Positions 35,322 to 47,734 of a stretch of DNA of 64,000 bases are shown here, one piece after another. Every line of letters starts with the position of its first letter. Positions within the stretch are counted from its first letter, which is position 1. The notes below the pieces were generated by a model. It did not search any database. It saw nothing but the letters and a program-made list of their open reading frames with translations, and was not told the DNA's origin. Both the position numbers and the translations under genes were made by a program. Source of the DNA: Mallotus nudiflorus (lineage: Eukaryota > Streptophyta > Magnoliopsida > Malpighiales > Euphorbiaceae); assembly GCA_947683625.1 (NCBI GenBank), contig CANTUR010000943.1, positions 1,897,501 to 1,961,500 on the forward strand, read 5' to 3'.

Positions 35322-36263
35322 TTAAATTTCTCTGCTGCTAATTATATGCCTTAGAAGCTTTCCTGAAGTAACTCTAAAAATGCATTTCTTTGGATTGAGC
35401 CTCAGATTATACCTCTCAATTTGAGCTAAGAACTTGTCTAGAGCTTTAAAATGTCCTTCTCTTATTTCTGACTTGACCATCATGTCATCCACATACACCT
35501 CGACCTCCTTATGCATCATGTCATGGAAAAGTGCGGTAGCTGCCCTTTGATAACTTACACCTGCATTTTTTAATCCAAAAGGCATTACTTTATAATAATA
35601 TGTCCCCCATTCTATAATGAAAGTTGTCTTGATCTTATCCATGACTGCCATTATTATTTCATTATAACCAAAGAACCCATCCATGAAGGAGTACATCGCA
35701 CTTGATGTCGCACTGTCCACTATTACATCGATGTGAGGTAAAGGGAAGTCATCCTTAAGGTATGCTTTGTTTAAATCCCTGAAGTCAACACATATATGCA
35801 CTTTACCATCTTTCTTGGGTATCGACACTATATTTGCTAACCATTGAGGATAATCAACTACTTCTAGAAAATTAGCCTGAATTTTTTTAGTAATTTTCTC
35901 TCTTATCTTTTCAGTCCACTCCAGTCTTAAACTGTGTACTTTCTGCTTAATAGGTTTAATTTCTAAATAAGTGGGAATGTGATGCTCTATAATTTCCCTA
36001 TCTAACCCTGGCATATCCTTATAAGTCCAAGCGAATACTACCTTTCTTTTTGTTAATATTCTCTCAAAATTTTCCCTCTCTTCAGGAGTTACCTCATGTG
36101 AAATAGAAATATTCTTTGGATTATCATTTGTGCCCATGTTAAATGAATAAAATTGAATTGAATTAATGTCAAACATGCATGAAAAATCTAAATTATAATG
36201 CATAGAACTATTAGGATGCACATCACACAAGTAAGCAAAACCATTATTCATATCATTGACCAT
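35322..36263 (-). pseudogene. Reverse transcriptase of Tat element
   Basis: A continuous 313-codon stretch includes FAWTYKDMPGLDREIIEHHI, PQWLANIVSIPKKDGKVHIC, VDFRDLNKA, PFGLKNAG and the catalytic box YVDDMMVKS, followed by HFKALDKFLAQIERYNLRLN and KCIF. The palm residues appear intact. The frame ends at a stop in the thumb (SSREI), so RT is cut off from RNase H. In an intact element RT makes cDNA from the RNA genome inside gag particles. Confidence 0.9.
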
Positions 36264-36595
36264 GGAAAAAATAGAATTTTTGTCCTCAACAAACCGAACG
36301 TTACTACATCAGTTTCATCATAAAAGACATCAACAAAACTATCACTAATGACAATAGCTAAATCCTGGGGTGGCTCCTTTTTAGGTGGCAGACACAACAA
36401 CTCTTCAACAGTAGCACTGCCTATCCTCTCAACTGCCAGCTTTATCACTTCCTCTTTGTTGTCCTTCACCAGATTCTCCATAATCTGCTCCTTGAAGATC
36501 TCAAACCCAACGACATCTGCTCTAGCAACATTAATTAATTCCTTGGCTCCCAGATAGTATTTGCCTTCCCCTGGCTTAATGAAGTTCTGACTCAA
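36264..36595 (-). pseudogene. Protease-RT spacer of Tat pol
   Basis: A 115-codon frame (MSQNFIKPGEGKYYLGAKEL...) links protease and RT. It contains EELLCLPPKKEPPQDLAIVI and DVFYDET, acidic low-conservation sequence usual for this position. It overlaps the RT frame by a few bases in another phase, indicating a frameshift. No catalytic motif. Confidence 0.6.
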
Positions 36596-36931
36596 AGGAC
36601 CAACTTTTGTATAAAGCTTCCTCTTTTCTACATTGACCTTTTGGCTTTACTTCCTTTGTAAAACCCAATCCTATTATGTCATCTTGATTTTTGAATCCTG
36701 AGAATTCTAGACTTCCTTGTTCATTCTTTCCCAGTCCTTATCCAAGCTAATAATTCATGCTCTCCGTCATTTTTACTACTCTCAGATCCATTTCAGTCCC
36801 ATCAAATATCCTAGCAATCTGAAAACTAAGGGTGCACACACTTGTTTCTGTTTATCCAATATAGATGCCATAACAACATTGGTCCCAGCTTCTACGATCA
36901 CAACTTCTCCTTTATAAAGGAATTTTACCTT

Positions 36932-37426
36932 TTAATGCACAATTAAGGGTACCCCTCCCAAGGCATGGAACCATGGCCGTCCCAATAACAAACCATAAAT
37001 GACTGGAATGTCCAGCACGGTAAACTCAATGGTTGATTCCATAAGTCCTGTTTTAACCAGAGCTTGGAATGTCCCCTCCACATTCCTAGTACTATCATCA
37101 TAAGCTCTGATTATGAGGTTTGAATTTGTTAAGTCTTCATCTTTCAAACCTAAGTTAGGTAGGATTTTTAAAGGACATACATTAATCGTAGAACCATCAT
37201 CAACCATAGCAAAATTAGTTCTTTTTCCCCTCACCTCAGCTGGGATAAACAATGCCTTATTATGGTTTCTTCCTTCTAAAGGCAAGTCATCATCTAAGAA
37301 CGTTATCAGCCCGTGTTTCTTTTCTATAACCTTTACTACCATAGCCTCTGGAGTAGTGGTTGTTTTAATATTCATGTTCGATAGAGCTTTGACAAGAGCC
37401 CTTCTATGGCTGCCTAAATGCATCAA
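36932..37426 (-). pseudogene. Aspartic protease of Tat element
   Basis: The 164-codon frame contains TNFAMVDDGSTINVCPLKIL, the retropepsin active site (VDDGS), NLIIRAYDDSTRNVEGTFQA and FTVLDIPVIYGLLLGRPWFH, the usual -YNLLLGRPW motif. The domain itself appears intact although its neighbours are broken. It would cleave the gag-pol polyprotein. Confidence 0.85.
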
Positions 37427-37817
37427 TAATTCCTAAATGCTGACATTTGCCTTAGCCTTCTTTAATTGTTCCAAAATCATATCCTCTTTCTGTTCTTCTT
37501 CTATCTCTGTATCTTTTATTTCTTCTCTTTCTGTTTTCTTTTCTGTTGCTTTATAATTCTTCTTACTTCTAATGATATAAGTCACTTTAGGATCATTACT
37601 CCAGACATCGAAACTGCCTAGGCTTTCCTCATTAGAGTCATACCAGACATTAATAACTGCAATTATTCAGTTTCTTTTCCCATCTTTCACACTTCCATTG
37701 TGCATGTTTCCTTCCCTTTCAGATATTCCATATTAAGCTTGCCTAAGTGTTGATTCAATAAATCTTTAACTCCTTCTTAAGATTGTTTAAAAGCCAAAGG
37801 TTCATCCTCAAATTCAA

Positions 37818-38105
37818 TCACCCTAACCCTGTAGGCATAATCGATTCAATGGGGATGTCAGTGAAAGTGGGCTTAGAATAGAATACTCTGTAATCGAACT
37901 TACCCGAAGGTTGTCCCAACAGATCTTCAACTCCTCTTAGTGGCTGCTCAGGAATTTTAGGCTCTTCTTTTGCTGGCTTATCATCAAACTCATCTCCCCA
38001 ACTTAAGGGCTTAATTGATTTAATAGGGATATCAGCTGAGGGTGGTTTCGAGTAGAATACTCCATAATCAAACTTGCCTAAGGGCTGGCCTAGTAAATCT
38101 TCCAC
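37818..38105 (-). pseudogene. gag-pol spacer with internal 58-residue duplication
   Basis: The frame carries two copies of EDLLGQP-GKFDY-VFYSKP, 58 residues apart, each followed by DIPI-SI-P. It lies between the gag zinc motif and the protease. An acidic-proline linker (EEPKIPEQP) separates the copies. No enzymatic role is evident. Confidence 0.7.
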
Positions 38106-38117
38106 TCCTCTCTGTAG

Positions 38118-39580
38118 CTATCCAAAAGGTTCTCCATTGGGTATAGGGTTGAGGTCCTTGAAGGAGCTTAGCATTTCTTCTTCGCTAACCCCTGAGTTGA
38201 TCATCATGGTGGCTGGTGGTGGAACATTTTGATAGTTTGGGAATGGGTTATTTCTTATATTTGGGTTAGAGTTGGATTTTTCAGGGTCGGTGATTTTTCT
38301 AGAGTCTATTAAGTTTTGGATCTCATGTTTTAGGTGAATACAATTGTTTGTGGGATGGCCAACAACTTGGTGGAATTTACAATAACTATTAGGGTCAACT
38401 AGGGTCATTTGGGTTTGGTGGTTTAGAAAAGGTTAAGGGTCAAAGTAGGCCTTTTTGGATTCGTCTCTCTAGGAATTTGGAGAGTGGTTGGTTGAAGTTA
38501 GAGAACCTTCAAGGTTGCTGAACTGCACGCACCTTCATAGCTCAATTAGTACTTCCCTATAATATGCCCCCAATTGAGTAATTTCGGGTTGCTGAGCCTT
38601 TAGAATTCTTCTTTTTCTCATTCTCTTCTCTTCAGTTTGTAGACCATCATCATATAGATCTATGAAGGTCTTTGGGCTCATCATTTACAGTATTTCGACC
38701 AAATTAGGTGATACATTATGAATAATCATCCTAACTTGATCCTTTTTAGTCAGTTTATTTTTCATCAGTCCTGCTTTATTCATGAATCTAGTGAGGAAAT
38801 CATAAAAGGATTCATTAGGTTTTTGCTTAGTCAACTCCAAATCCCTAATAGACATTTCTAATAGAGTGTAATAATTATATTATTTCAAGAATGCAATACA
38901 TAGTTCTTTCTAGTCAGTCCTAATAAACTTTTCTAACTTATGGTACTAGTTTACTGCCATTCCTTCCAGTGACAATGCAAATAGCCTAACAATTACTGTT
39001 AATGGGGCTTTAGTAGTGCTCATGGTTATTGTGTATTGGCTCAAATGAATTCTAGGGTCTTCTCTCCCATAAAATTTCTATAGTTGAGGCATTTTAAATT
39101 TTTCAGGCAGTTTATCTCCCTCAATTTATAGCATGTCATCAAAGATAAAAGAATATCCCATTCCCTGTCCTCTAATCAACTATTCTATTTTGGACATTTT
39201 CTGAGTTAGTGCTTGCATCTGCTTGGACTCATGATCATGGACCAATTCAAATGACTCTCTCTTTGCCTTTTCTACCATGTAGTTTTCAATGTCTTCCAGT
39301 CTCACATCAGTAGCAGGCACATTTCTAGCAGTAGGTTGCCCCTATCATTATTAGTAGCAGGTGGAGGAGCTACAACAACAGGTGGAGCTCCTATAGCAGG
39401 TGGTTGTTCAACAGTAGCAATAGGTGGTTGTTCAATAGTAGCAACAAGTGGTTGTTCAATAATAGGTTGCACTAGTCCGGCCAAAGCCTGTCTCAGTTCA
39501 TCTTGCATCATAGCTCTCATGTCATCCATCAAAGCTCCCTTAATGTCCTCTAAGGTCCATATCTTTGGTTGTTGTTCCAT
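38118..39580 (-). pseudogene. gag of Tat-type element, broken
   Basis: The start MEQQPKIWTLEDIKGALMDD (39580) leads to a proline-rich stretch with repeated EQPP-A units. The capsid-like core between 38450 and 39300 is recognisable across several frames (LEGMAVNWYHKLE, KQKPNESFYDFLTRF and LLEMSIRDLE). It ends in a Tat-type zinc motif YCKFHQVVGHPTNNCIHLKH (38300-38390). Stops and frameshifts interrupt the core. Confidence 0.75.
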
Positions 39581-40553
39581 TTCAGTCTATTTAGTCTAAG
39601 TTGGTTCAGCTTCTAGGTACAGTGGGTTGATTGGACTCTTCTATAGTTCTTGAAGGATCTCTTAAGCTATTGACTTAGGGCTTAAATATGTTCTGATTAA
39701 TCTGTCACCTTTTCACCCCTAAACACGAGAAGACCCAGATGAATCTGTAATGGCTACAAAATAAGGTGTTAGTATGATGCGTGGACTGTATGTATGCATG
39801 TATGCATGATGCATGTGTTTATGCAATAAATAGTAAGAAAGCACTTAGCACATAGCAAGTATCAGGAAGCAATCAATAAGCCATCATGCAAGTAAGCCTT
39901 CCAACCTTATTTCTTCCATAAATATGTTCAATGGTGAGTTTCTTTTCCTAGGATTTTTGGTCTTGGCCTTCATATCAACAGGGGATATTAAGAGTCGACG
40001 CGCATGCCACATCTCTCTTTAAAACAAAAAGCACAGAAATAATATTTCTAAATATAAAGGTCTAGCACAATCCTTATTAGTCTGAATGAGCTTCAAAGCT
40101 ATAGGCGTGGGCTTTTATAAATAAAATACCTCATGGCAATTCAAATAAACAAGCACTTTGGGTAAAAAATCCTAAGGGAAGTAATTAGGCCATTATATAT
40201 GGTTAGGGTTCAGTGAAAAGTTAAGGTTCCCTTAGTAAGATGCTCTCCATTATAAACTTTAAGTTATAGGCCAAGGTCAGAGGGGCCTAGCATCCTTTAC
40301 CAACTCGAGAGAAGATTACCCCCCTTAAGGACTTGGGTTACAGACTCTAGTCAGATGAGCCTGGTAATCTCTCTTAAATCGAGTTAAGGCTAAGAGTAAT
40401 GGTTAGCTAGTCTACTACTCCATGAAGCTAGTGGAATCATGGAATCATAAACCAACACCATCGATTTAGGAGGGACATGCAGAATGAATGCAAGAAAGAA
40501 ATAATAATCAATAAAATAATTCTAAAGAACATACGTAGAATCAGTATCTCTTA
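39581..40553 (-). other. Tat element leader, no gene seen
   Basis: Sequence between primer site and gag start, about 970 bp. I see no coding sequence; it is the expected untranslated leader. Confidence 0.6.
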
Positions 40554-40571
40554 TTCCCAGTGGAGTCACCA
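40554..40571 (-). other. Primer binding site of Tat-type element
   Basis: On the minus strand TGGTGACTCCACTGGGAA follows the 5' LTR after one base. Primer sites of this kind (TGGCGACTC-like, assigned to tRNA-Arg) are common in Tat elements; the tRNA identity is by recall. Confidence 0.75.
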
Positions 40572-40572
40572 C

Positions 40573-42692
40573 TGTACATGATGGGGTTTAGTGTGTATCC
40601 AAGATTTTAGTAACCATGACATCGTTTAGGCTCAAGGCCTTAGGGAACACACTACTATATCACAAAGTCATTGCATGGAGAAGAGGAGTCACCACTCAGG
40701 GTAATAAATGGGACAGGGACAATTTAATTGGTGGTACTCGATTCTCTAAAACAAAGTTAGCACCACAACCAGGAGATTATGGGAACGAAACACTAACTTC
40801 TGTTAGTCTCATGTTCATTTAAAATAATTTTATAAATGATTATTTCATCCTCTAATTACATGCAATTTTATTTAAACCCCATTTGACATCCATCTAACCC
40901 TAGGCATCTAGTCAATAAAATTACACATAAAAAATGCACTCAAGATCGCATCGTCCCTAAGTCTAAACTATGTTAATTTTATAAAAAAGTTAAATTTACA
41001 TTTTATTTACAAGTGAGAAAGGAACTAAAGGTGGGCCTACATTTTTTTATTAATTAGTGAGCCTAGATCTATTTATTTTAGTTTGTCTAAAGAATGGGCT
41101 TAAGTCTATTCAATTTTAAAGGAAAGTTAAATTAGAGTTAAATTAGTGGGTCTAAGTCTAACTTGGTTTTTATTTAAAATGAGAAGTGGGCTTAGGTCTA
41201 TTTATTTTAAAAGAAATGAAATTAAATGGGCTAAGCTAAGTCTAAATAAGTTTTAATTAACTAAGTGGACCTAAAATCTAATTAACCTAATGGGCCTAAA
41301 TTGATTTTAATTATTTAAAGTCGTAAATCATTTTTTAAGCCTATTTAAAGTGAATTAGACCTAAGCATAGGCCCAAAATAATATAAAAACCTAAAAACAC
41401 AACCCAAAATAAATAAAACATAAAAAAGGATCAAACAAACATTTTAATGATTTTCTAGAAACCCTAAATCAATTACATGCAAACCCTAAATTAAGCTACT
41501 GCCACCATTGATTTTTACCCAATTGAACCTAATTACTAATTGATTTTAAACATAGAAAATTAAATCTTTCACTATTCCCACTACTGGGACTATTACAAAC
41601 TACGTACAAAAATTAAAATTAAACAATTATACACCCATGAATTAAAATAACTACACATAATACCAAAATGCAAAATAAAGATAAAAATCCTAAGTTCTAC
41701 TGGAAAACAACATAGGTTCTTCCATGGCATTCCATGGACCTTCTGTTCATCTAAATACGGGCAGTATCCTCCTCAATCTACATTCACATATCAAAACAAA
41801 AACACAAAAATAATCATATTAGTAGTGAAATTGAAAAATCAAAACAATAACAAAATAAAATAAAAATCACAAAAAGAAAAGAATAGAAGAGAATGGAATA
41901 GAAAAGAACATTGATGATTTTAGATGCTATGCAAATGCTTTGAGATAGCCTCTCAGATTGGATTATCACTGTTAAAATTGACTCAGTATTATTTGATTAT
42001 GGACTGGGATTTGACTACGTTCAAAGACACTTACAGTATCCAAAATTAGGGTTTTAAAAGACAAGCGTGTTCTTCGCATCTAGATTTTTAGGGTTTTTTT
42101 TCTCTCAGTCTATGTGTGTGTGAGTTTCTCTCAGTTCGTTTGTCTGTGTGAGTCTAGAGCCCCCCCTGCAAACTCTTTGCTTTTTAAAGCAAAGTTTGCC
42201 TGCGTACTAACTTCCTAAATTTGCAGGAACGATCTCATCTCTTCAAAACAAATAGATAGAGTTTTGATTTTTGAAAGCTATTTACGCATTTTGAACACTT
42301 TGAAATTTTCATTAGATAATAATACTAATAAAATTAAATTTTTAACCAATCAAAACACTGAAAAATCGACAAAAAATGAAAAAAATATGCGAAAAAATAG
42401 GACTTTTTACGCATCGGCATTATGTAATGCTAATCGGCATTGTATAATATTGATCGGCATTATAGAATGCCGATCGGCATTACACAAATGCCGATCCCTA
42501 ATTTTTTTTAACTTTTAATTATCAAAAGACCTCTAAAAAATTGACTTCTTTGTAATCAAATCCTAAAAAACGTTGCAATTTAGTCCCTAAAGTCCAAAAA
42601 ATCGATAACCAAGTTCAATTTTTGAATAAATTTCATCATAGGGGCTTATGTCACAATTGTGCACAATTGCATTACGAAATTGGGTGCTTACA
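40573..42692 (-). repeat. 5' LTR of Tat-type element
   Basis: In element orientation it starts TGTAAGCACCCAATTTCG and ends CCCATCATGTACA. It is collinear with 24817-26898. It has an extra set of GGCATT-type repeats at 42411-42496. Confidence 0.92.
42411..42496. repeat. Palindromic GGCATT-repeat in 5' LTR
   Basis: Four to five copies of about 20-24 bp of the form ATCGGCATTATAGAATGCCG, each close to palindromic. The 3' LTR has a single unit at the same place (GGCATTTTGCAATGCCGATC, near 26683-26702). Confidence 0.85.
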
Positions 42693-43350
42693 GATATACT
42701 CACAGAAAATTCGAACCCATTTACTGGTGGATTCAGTGGAGACTAACCCAACAATGGAATGTAAATAAGGATAAGAAGAAAAGTCCAGCCATTATTGAAA
42801 ACTTAAAGAAGAGATTTGTTACTATCAAGGTTAAAATGAAATAGAATAATTGGATTAATGATAAAATCAAATCAAATCAAATCAAGCAATAAATATTAAT
42901 CTAATCAAAAGATTGAAATAAAAGAAAGATCCAATCTAACCTTAAATAGAGAAATTTTTTTTGAAGATGATGATGACGACAATGAGGGGCAGAAAAGATG
43001 ATGACGACGAAAAGTAGAAAAGAAAATGACGACGAGAAGCAGAGAAGTCGACAACGGCGAGAGGCAGAGAATGAGAGAGAATCAATCAAATTTTTTTTTT
43101 ATTTTTTTTAATGAATAATTGACCAAAATGATAAATTTTGTGAGAGGTAAAATTAAAAAATGTCTATTACATAGGATAAAGAATACCAATTCTTTACTTT
43201 TTGACAAAATTGTTATTTTTTCAAAAATTATAAAATTATTATTCTATAAAATTGACATTTTATAACAAAATTTAAACCAAAGCACATAGTAGCTAATCTT
43301 TATGGAATATTTATTTTATTCCTGATCTATTCTACAAACTAAACATCCCC
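42693..43350. other. Right part of Harbinger-like element
   Basis: Flank between the Tat insertion and the right inverted repeat. It contains a short plus-strand frame ending KKRFVTIKVKMK that I do not recognise, a GA-rich stretch near 42960-43080 and AT-rich DNA. No second Harbinger ORF could be shown. Confidence 0.4.
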
Positions 43351-45207
43351 TAACAGATCAATGTTTAACTTTCTCATTGAGAAGACAAAAGATAAAGTGC
43401 AGACATGGAAGAGCAAATATCTATCTTTGGCCGGAAGGGAAGTCATGATTAAAGCGGTTCTCCAATCTTTACCTTCGTATATTATGACAATCTTTAAAAT
43501 TCCTTCCTCCATCATAGCTGAAATTGAGAAAGTTATTCCGCAATTATGGTGGTCGCATTAGCTCAAGGAGAGAAATCTTCACTAGGTTAAATGTGAGGCT
43601 TTAACGGATACCAAATGCACAGGGGGATGGTTTTAGAGAACTCAGATTTTTAAATCAAGCGCTTTTGGGGAAGATGAGTTGGCAAATATTGGAGAATCCT
43701 GACTCACTCTGCTCTAAATTGTTAAAAGGGATCCACTTCCCAAACACTTCATTTCTGAAGGCTAAGCAAGGGCATAGACCTTCTTGGATTTGGCAGAGTA
43801 CCCTCCATGGAAAAGATCTTATTAGCAAAGGTTGGCGTTGGAATGTTGGTACTGGCTCAAATATCAGCATATGGGAGGACCCTTGGATCTCTCTTCTTCC
43901 GTATTTCACAATAAAGTTAACTAAACCTCCGAACAAAAGACTATTTTGGGGCAAAGACTTACTTGATAGCTCCACTGGATATTGGAATTTAAACCAGCTT
44001 CAGTCTGTCTTCTCAAAAGATGAATGGAAAGCTATTCTTTGTGTTTCCATCTCAGGATCAAGAGGAGCAGATAAAATAGTTTGGCAATTTAATGAAAGGA
44101 ATCTACACGGTGAAATCAGGTTACAAATACCTGAAGAAGCTGCAATTAGCTTGAAGACAAAACCATGTTGCTTCTTCTTCGAGGAGCCCGGCCGCAACTC
44201 ATGGTCACGACACGTTCCTTCAATGATAAAGGTATTCATTTGCAGATGCTTTAGAAATTGTATCCCTACAGGTGAAGCTTTACAGAAAAGAGGCTTTAGC
44301 TCTAATCCAATTTGCCAAAGGTGCAATTCGACCCCGAATCCATTGAGCATTTGTTATTCTCTGTCCCAGCTCTAAACTTACATGGTATGAGGGTCCATTA
44401 GGCTGTATACCTAATGAACAAGGTTTTGTTTCATTCACAACTTGGTGGAAGAAGGTTAATTATATGCTGGAGTTATCAGCAAATAGGGAACTCAGGAATT
44501 TGGTGGCGGGAACATGCTGGTTCATATGGAAATCTAGAAACAATACTGTTTTCAATGGCAAAATGGATGACCCAAAATCAGTTATTGATAAAATTCAGCA
44601 TTGGTGGCGTAACCTTCAAAAATCATGGGAACAGGCCAGCCAACTGACTGTGATGACATGAGTGGAACAAACGATGTCAGCGACAACCTGGAAAAAGCCT
44701 TCCCAAGGTTCTCTGAAAATTAATGTTGATGCGTCTTTCTTGCAAACCACTATAAATTGCAGAACTGCGTATATCAGCAGGAATCATGAGGGTACAGTTC
44801 TTCAACTTGGAACTAATGCCGCCTATAGCCATTCACCTCTTCAAGCTGAGTTATTAACTATCAAGGAAGCACTGAATATTGCAGGAAATTTTTGCAGCCA
44901 GCAGTCTGATAGTCTTGCTGCAGTTCACTTGGTTAATGGAAACTCAGATGCCCTTGGGAAGCACAGGCCTTAGTAGTTGAAATTAGGCACCTTCTGATCA
45001 CAAAATCCAATTTAGTTGTTGTTAACTATATTTCTAGGTAAGCTAATGCAGTGGTTGATTGGTTAGCCAAAAATAACCATTCTCTTCAGTTAACAAATCA
45101 TGTTTTCAATGTTCATCCTAAGCTGATGGAGCTTATTCAGATGGACTCCAACAATTCTCTGTAATCTGTTTTTTTTCTAATGAATCTTGGTTAAAAAAAA
45201 TATATAC
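43351..45207 (+). mobile_element. LINE (L1-type), right part, broken
   Basis: It continues the RT reading frame interrupted at 21401: FLIEKTKDKVQTWKSKYLSL and AGREVMIKAVLQSLPSYIM (43361-43500), then WNVGTGSNISIWEDPWI (43830-43890), a zf-RVT motif CQRCN with a frameshifted EHLLFS (44310-44370) and an RNase H domain starting SLKINVDASF (44710), ending near 45163. A run of A residues (45193-45200) marks the 3' end. The total LINE copy is about 2.1 kb, truncated at its 5' end and with many stops. Confidence 0.85.
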
Positions 45208-46668
45208 ATTTAGATACAAGTTTGATAACTTTTTTTTAAAAAAATTGAAATTTAGTACTTAGATTCCAAGCCTAGCCTGGTTGTTATTAAAAAGTAGAAG
45301 CCCCATATTCAAAATGTCAAGGATTCAATGTCCACCCGAAAATAAATAAATACATTTAACTCAAATTCTCTCTCACTAATATGTTATTCATTTATTTTTA
45401 AATCTTGATGCTCTCTAATTATATAGATTTCACTGTTTCAGACTTTGAAGTCAAAATTTCACCAACAAATATTAGGAACTTAATTTTTATTTTTGAACCG
45501 TGATAGACATCATTATTTATAGCGTGATGGGTTTTAGCAAGCAAAAAAAATAAAATATTTCGAAACATTTTTGCTCCATAATATGGGGAGAGCTATCAAT
45601 AAGTTGGGAATACTTTTAGCATTTGATGTGCACAACGATTTGACTGTCGACGACAAATATCTTGAACTCAACAAGCAAATAATTTTTTTTTAAATTACAA
45701 TAGGATGGAAAGAACCGCCTTATATAAATTGCACAATATCATGAAAAACAAAAAAAAAAAAACAAAAAAGACAACACCACAACTTAAAAAAATAAAGGAT
45801 AAATTTGATAAAATTAAAAGGAAATTACACGAGACAAAATAAAAAGAGAAACTAATACAGAAACAATAAAGGAGGAAAGTGAGTAAAACTGTAAAAAAGA
45901 CGTGTTACCCTTTCATCATACAAGTACATTGACGGATAATGATTTATATTACATCTGCACCAAAAAAAATTCTTTTTATACCATTATTTCTCATTTGATT
46001 AACTTTTACTTATGAGATTATATATGTTATTTTAATTTAAAAAATTTTATCTTTAATATTATGAACGATAATATTTATATTATTATCAATTATATGTATC
46101 ACTGTTTGCTGGTGAAATGGACATATAAGTTGTCTTTTATTACTATTGAACCCACTTCCAGATGTTCCCAGATGACTCAGACTTCGCTTATTACGCATGG
46201 CAGATGTATACATGGTGGTCCATAGGTCCACCATATACTCATATCCTTCAAGTCAACTAAACATCAAAACTTTCAATTACCACATATCCTGAATGCTTCT
46301 GAATCTAAGCATATAAGAAAAGTAATCAATAAACTAAAGATCTGGATAATAATTACAGCTTGCTACGAGCAAATACCTTCACTTTTTCAAAAAAAAAAAA
46401 AAAAAAAAGGTAGTTTGCAACCTTCTTGCAATTAAAAAGAACCTATCTAAACATTATTTATAACAGAAACACATTGAATTAGCCAGGTAAATCAGATTTT
46501 CAAAAAAAATTAGCCCCAACAATTTGTGCACACACAATGAAACTAAAAACAACAGATGCAAATAAATTTTGAAACAATTACTATTTTAATTAATGTGATT
46601 TTGCTTTTTCGTAAAATCAATTCCATTATTTTTTTACATTTAAATATTTTATATTTCACATTTTTTAA
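45208..46668. other. Intergenic DNA, nothing recognised
   Basis: AT-rich, with poly-A runs (45751-45761 and 46390-46408). A minus-strand frame of 65 codons at 46037-46234 has no recognised motif. Nothing else could be supported. Confidence 0.5.
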
Positions 46669-46910
46669 GGTAAAACACCAATTTTTCCTCTTACACTTTT
46701 ATTTTATTTTGTATTTCCCTTATACTTTTATTTATACATATTGAGTTACCACACATTTATTTTAATATACATTGAGTCCTTATTTTGACATCAAATTAAT
46801 GACTTAATATATGTCAAAATAATAGTATGAGACTCAATGTAGACAAATAAAAGTGTAGGGAGAAATCCATACTAAAATAAAAGTGCAAGGATAAAAAAGG
46901 GAGTTAAGCC
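46669..46910. mobile_element. MITE-like inverted repeat, about 240 bp
   Basis: The left arm CTTACACTTTTATTTTATTT and the right arm (inverted CTTGCACTTTTATTTTAGTA) are imperfect complements over about 100 bp, with CATTGAGTC-type sequence near the centre. The ends are roughly GGTAAAACACC and GGAGTTAAGCC. I see no clear TSD. Confidence 0.6.
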
Positions 46911-46917
46911 TCCTATT

Positions 46918-47542
46918 TTGTTTTACAATTAAATTCTATAAATTTTAATTAAATTATTAGTTACTTCGACAATGATAAGTAAAACTGATTAAATATTTTT
47001 TATTATTTTTCAATATATAATTTCAATTAATATATCATAAATAAAAAATAATTTTTTATAAAGATTAAACTCATTTAATTTTGTTAATATTATAATTTGT
47101 GTCAAATTTCAAAAAAATATCCAAGTATCAAATTTAAATGAGACAAATTTTAAAAACTATTTTTTTTTTATGTTAGGCTATTTTATAATAAATATTTGAA
47201 TAATAAAATAAGTTAACATATTTTCATTATAATTTTAATTGTTATAACAAAATATAATTAATTTAAGATAAAATTTTTATTTTAAATTAATTATATTTTA
47301 TAGTACAAATAAAATTATTAATTAAAATATATTATTGTTCAAATATTTATTGTAAAATAGACTAATTTAAAGAAATATATTTTTTAAAATTGTAATTGAA
47401 ATACAATTGAGTTTCAAATTTATTTAAAATATAACATAAATTATAATGTTGACAAAACTAATTGAATTTATCCAAGTATAAAAAATTTATTCATATAAGA
47501 TATATTAATTAAAATTTATAGAATTTAATTGTAAAAACTAAG
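46918..47542. mobile_element. Foldback element, about 625 bp
   Basis: The ends TTTACAATTAAATTCTATAA and, inverted, 47509-47541 are complementary, and pairing continues inward through TATTTGAA and TTTTGTTAATATTATAATTT towards a centre near 47275. Nearly the whole segment is one imperfect inverted repeat with no coding capacity. Confidence 0.6.
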
Positions 47543-47734
47543 ATATATTAATTGTGAATAAAAAGAAATGATTTTTAAAATAAATTTATAATACTTTTAA
47601 AAATAATCAATTAGTTAAGTTGACCCTAAATCACATACAAAATAAACTTATTATTGAAATTTGATATTATATAAATATTTTCTTATAAGATGAATGATGT
47701 AAAAAATTGTAAAACACAAACTTATTTAAATATA

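Larger units (their letters stand above)
24817..42692 (-). mobile_element. Tat-type Ty3/gypsy retrotransposon, 17.9 kb
   Basis: Two long direct repeats (24817-26898 and 40573-42692) enclose gag, protease, RT, RNase H, a second RNase H and integrase on the minus strand. A primer site follows the 5' LTR and a purine-rich tract precedes the 3' LTR. The flanks GATAA (24812-24816) and GATAT (42693-42697) agree with a 5-bp TSD carrying one mutation. Two RNase H domains and extra ORFs between pol and the 3' LTR fit the Tat lineage (Ogre, Retand and Grande relatives). All ORFs are broken. Confidence 0.9.
21402..43350 (-). mobile_element. PIF/Harbinger-like DNA transposon, nested host
   Basis: It is bounded by imperfect inverted repeats of about 30 bp: left ...ATGTTTGATTCATGAAATAA, right inverted GGGGATGTTTAGTTTGTAGA. 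The flanks show a TAA direct repeat (21399-21401 and 43351-43353), the usual PIF/Harbinger TSD. Dropping the element and one TAA lets the surrounding LINE read on in frame. A PIF-type transposase remnant lies at about 22150-22560. Without the nested Tat element (24817-42692) it measures about 4.07 kb, a normal size for an autonomous member. It also holds a DNA-repair gene fragment at 24008-24335. Confidence 0.8.

Noticed and set aside
43655..44350. Minus-strand frames within the right LINE part
   Set aside because: The plus strand carries the recognisable LINE domains; the minus frames have no known motif.
46037..46234. 65-codon minus-strand frame
   Set aside because: No recognised motif, and no exon-like continuation on either side.
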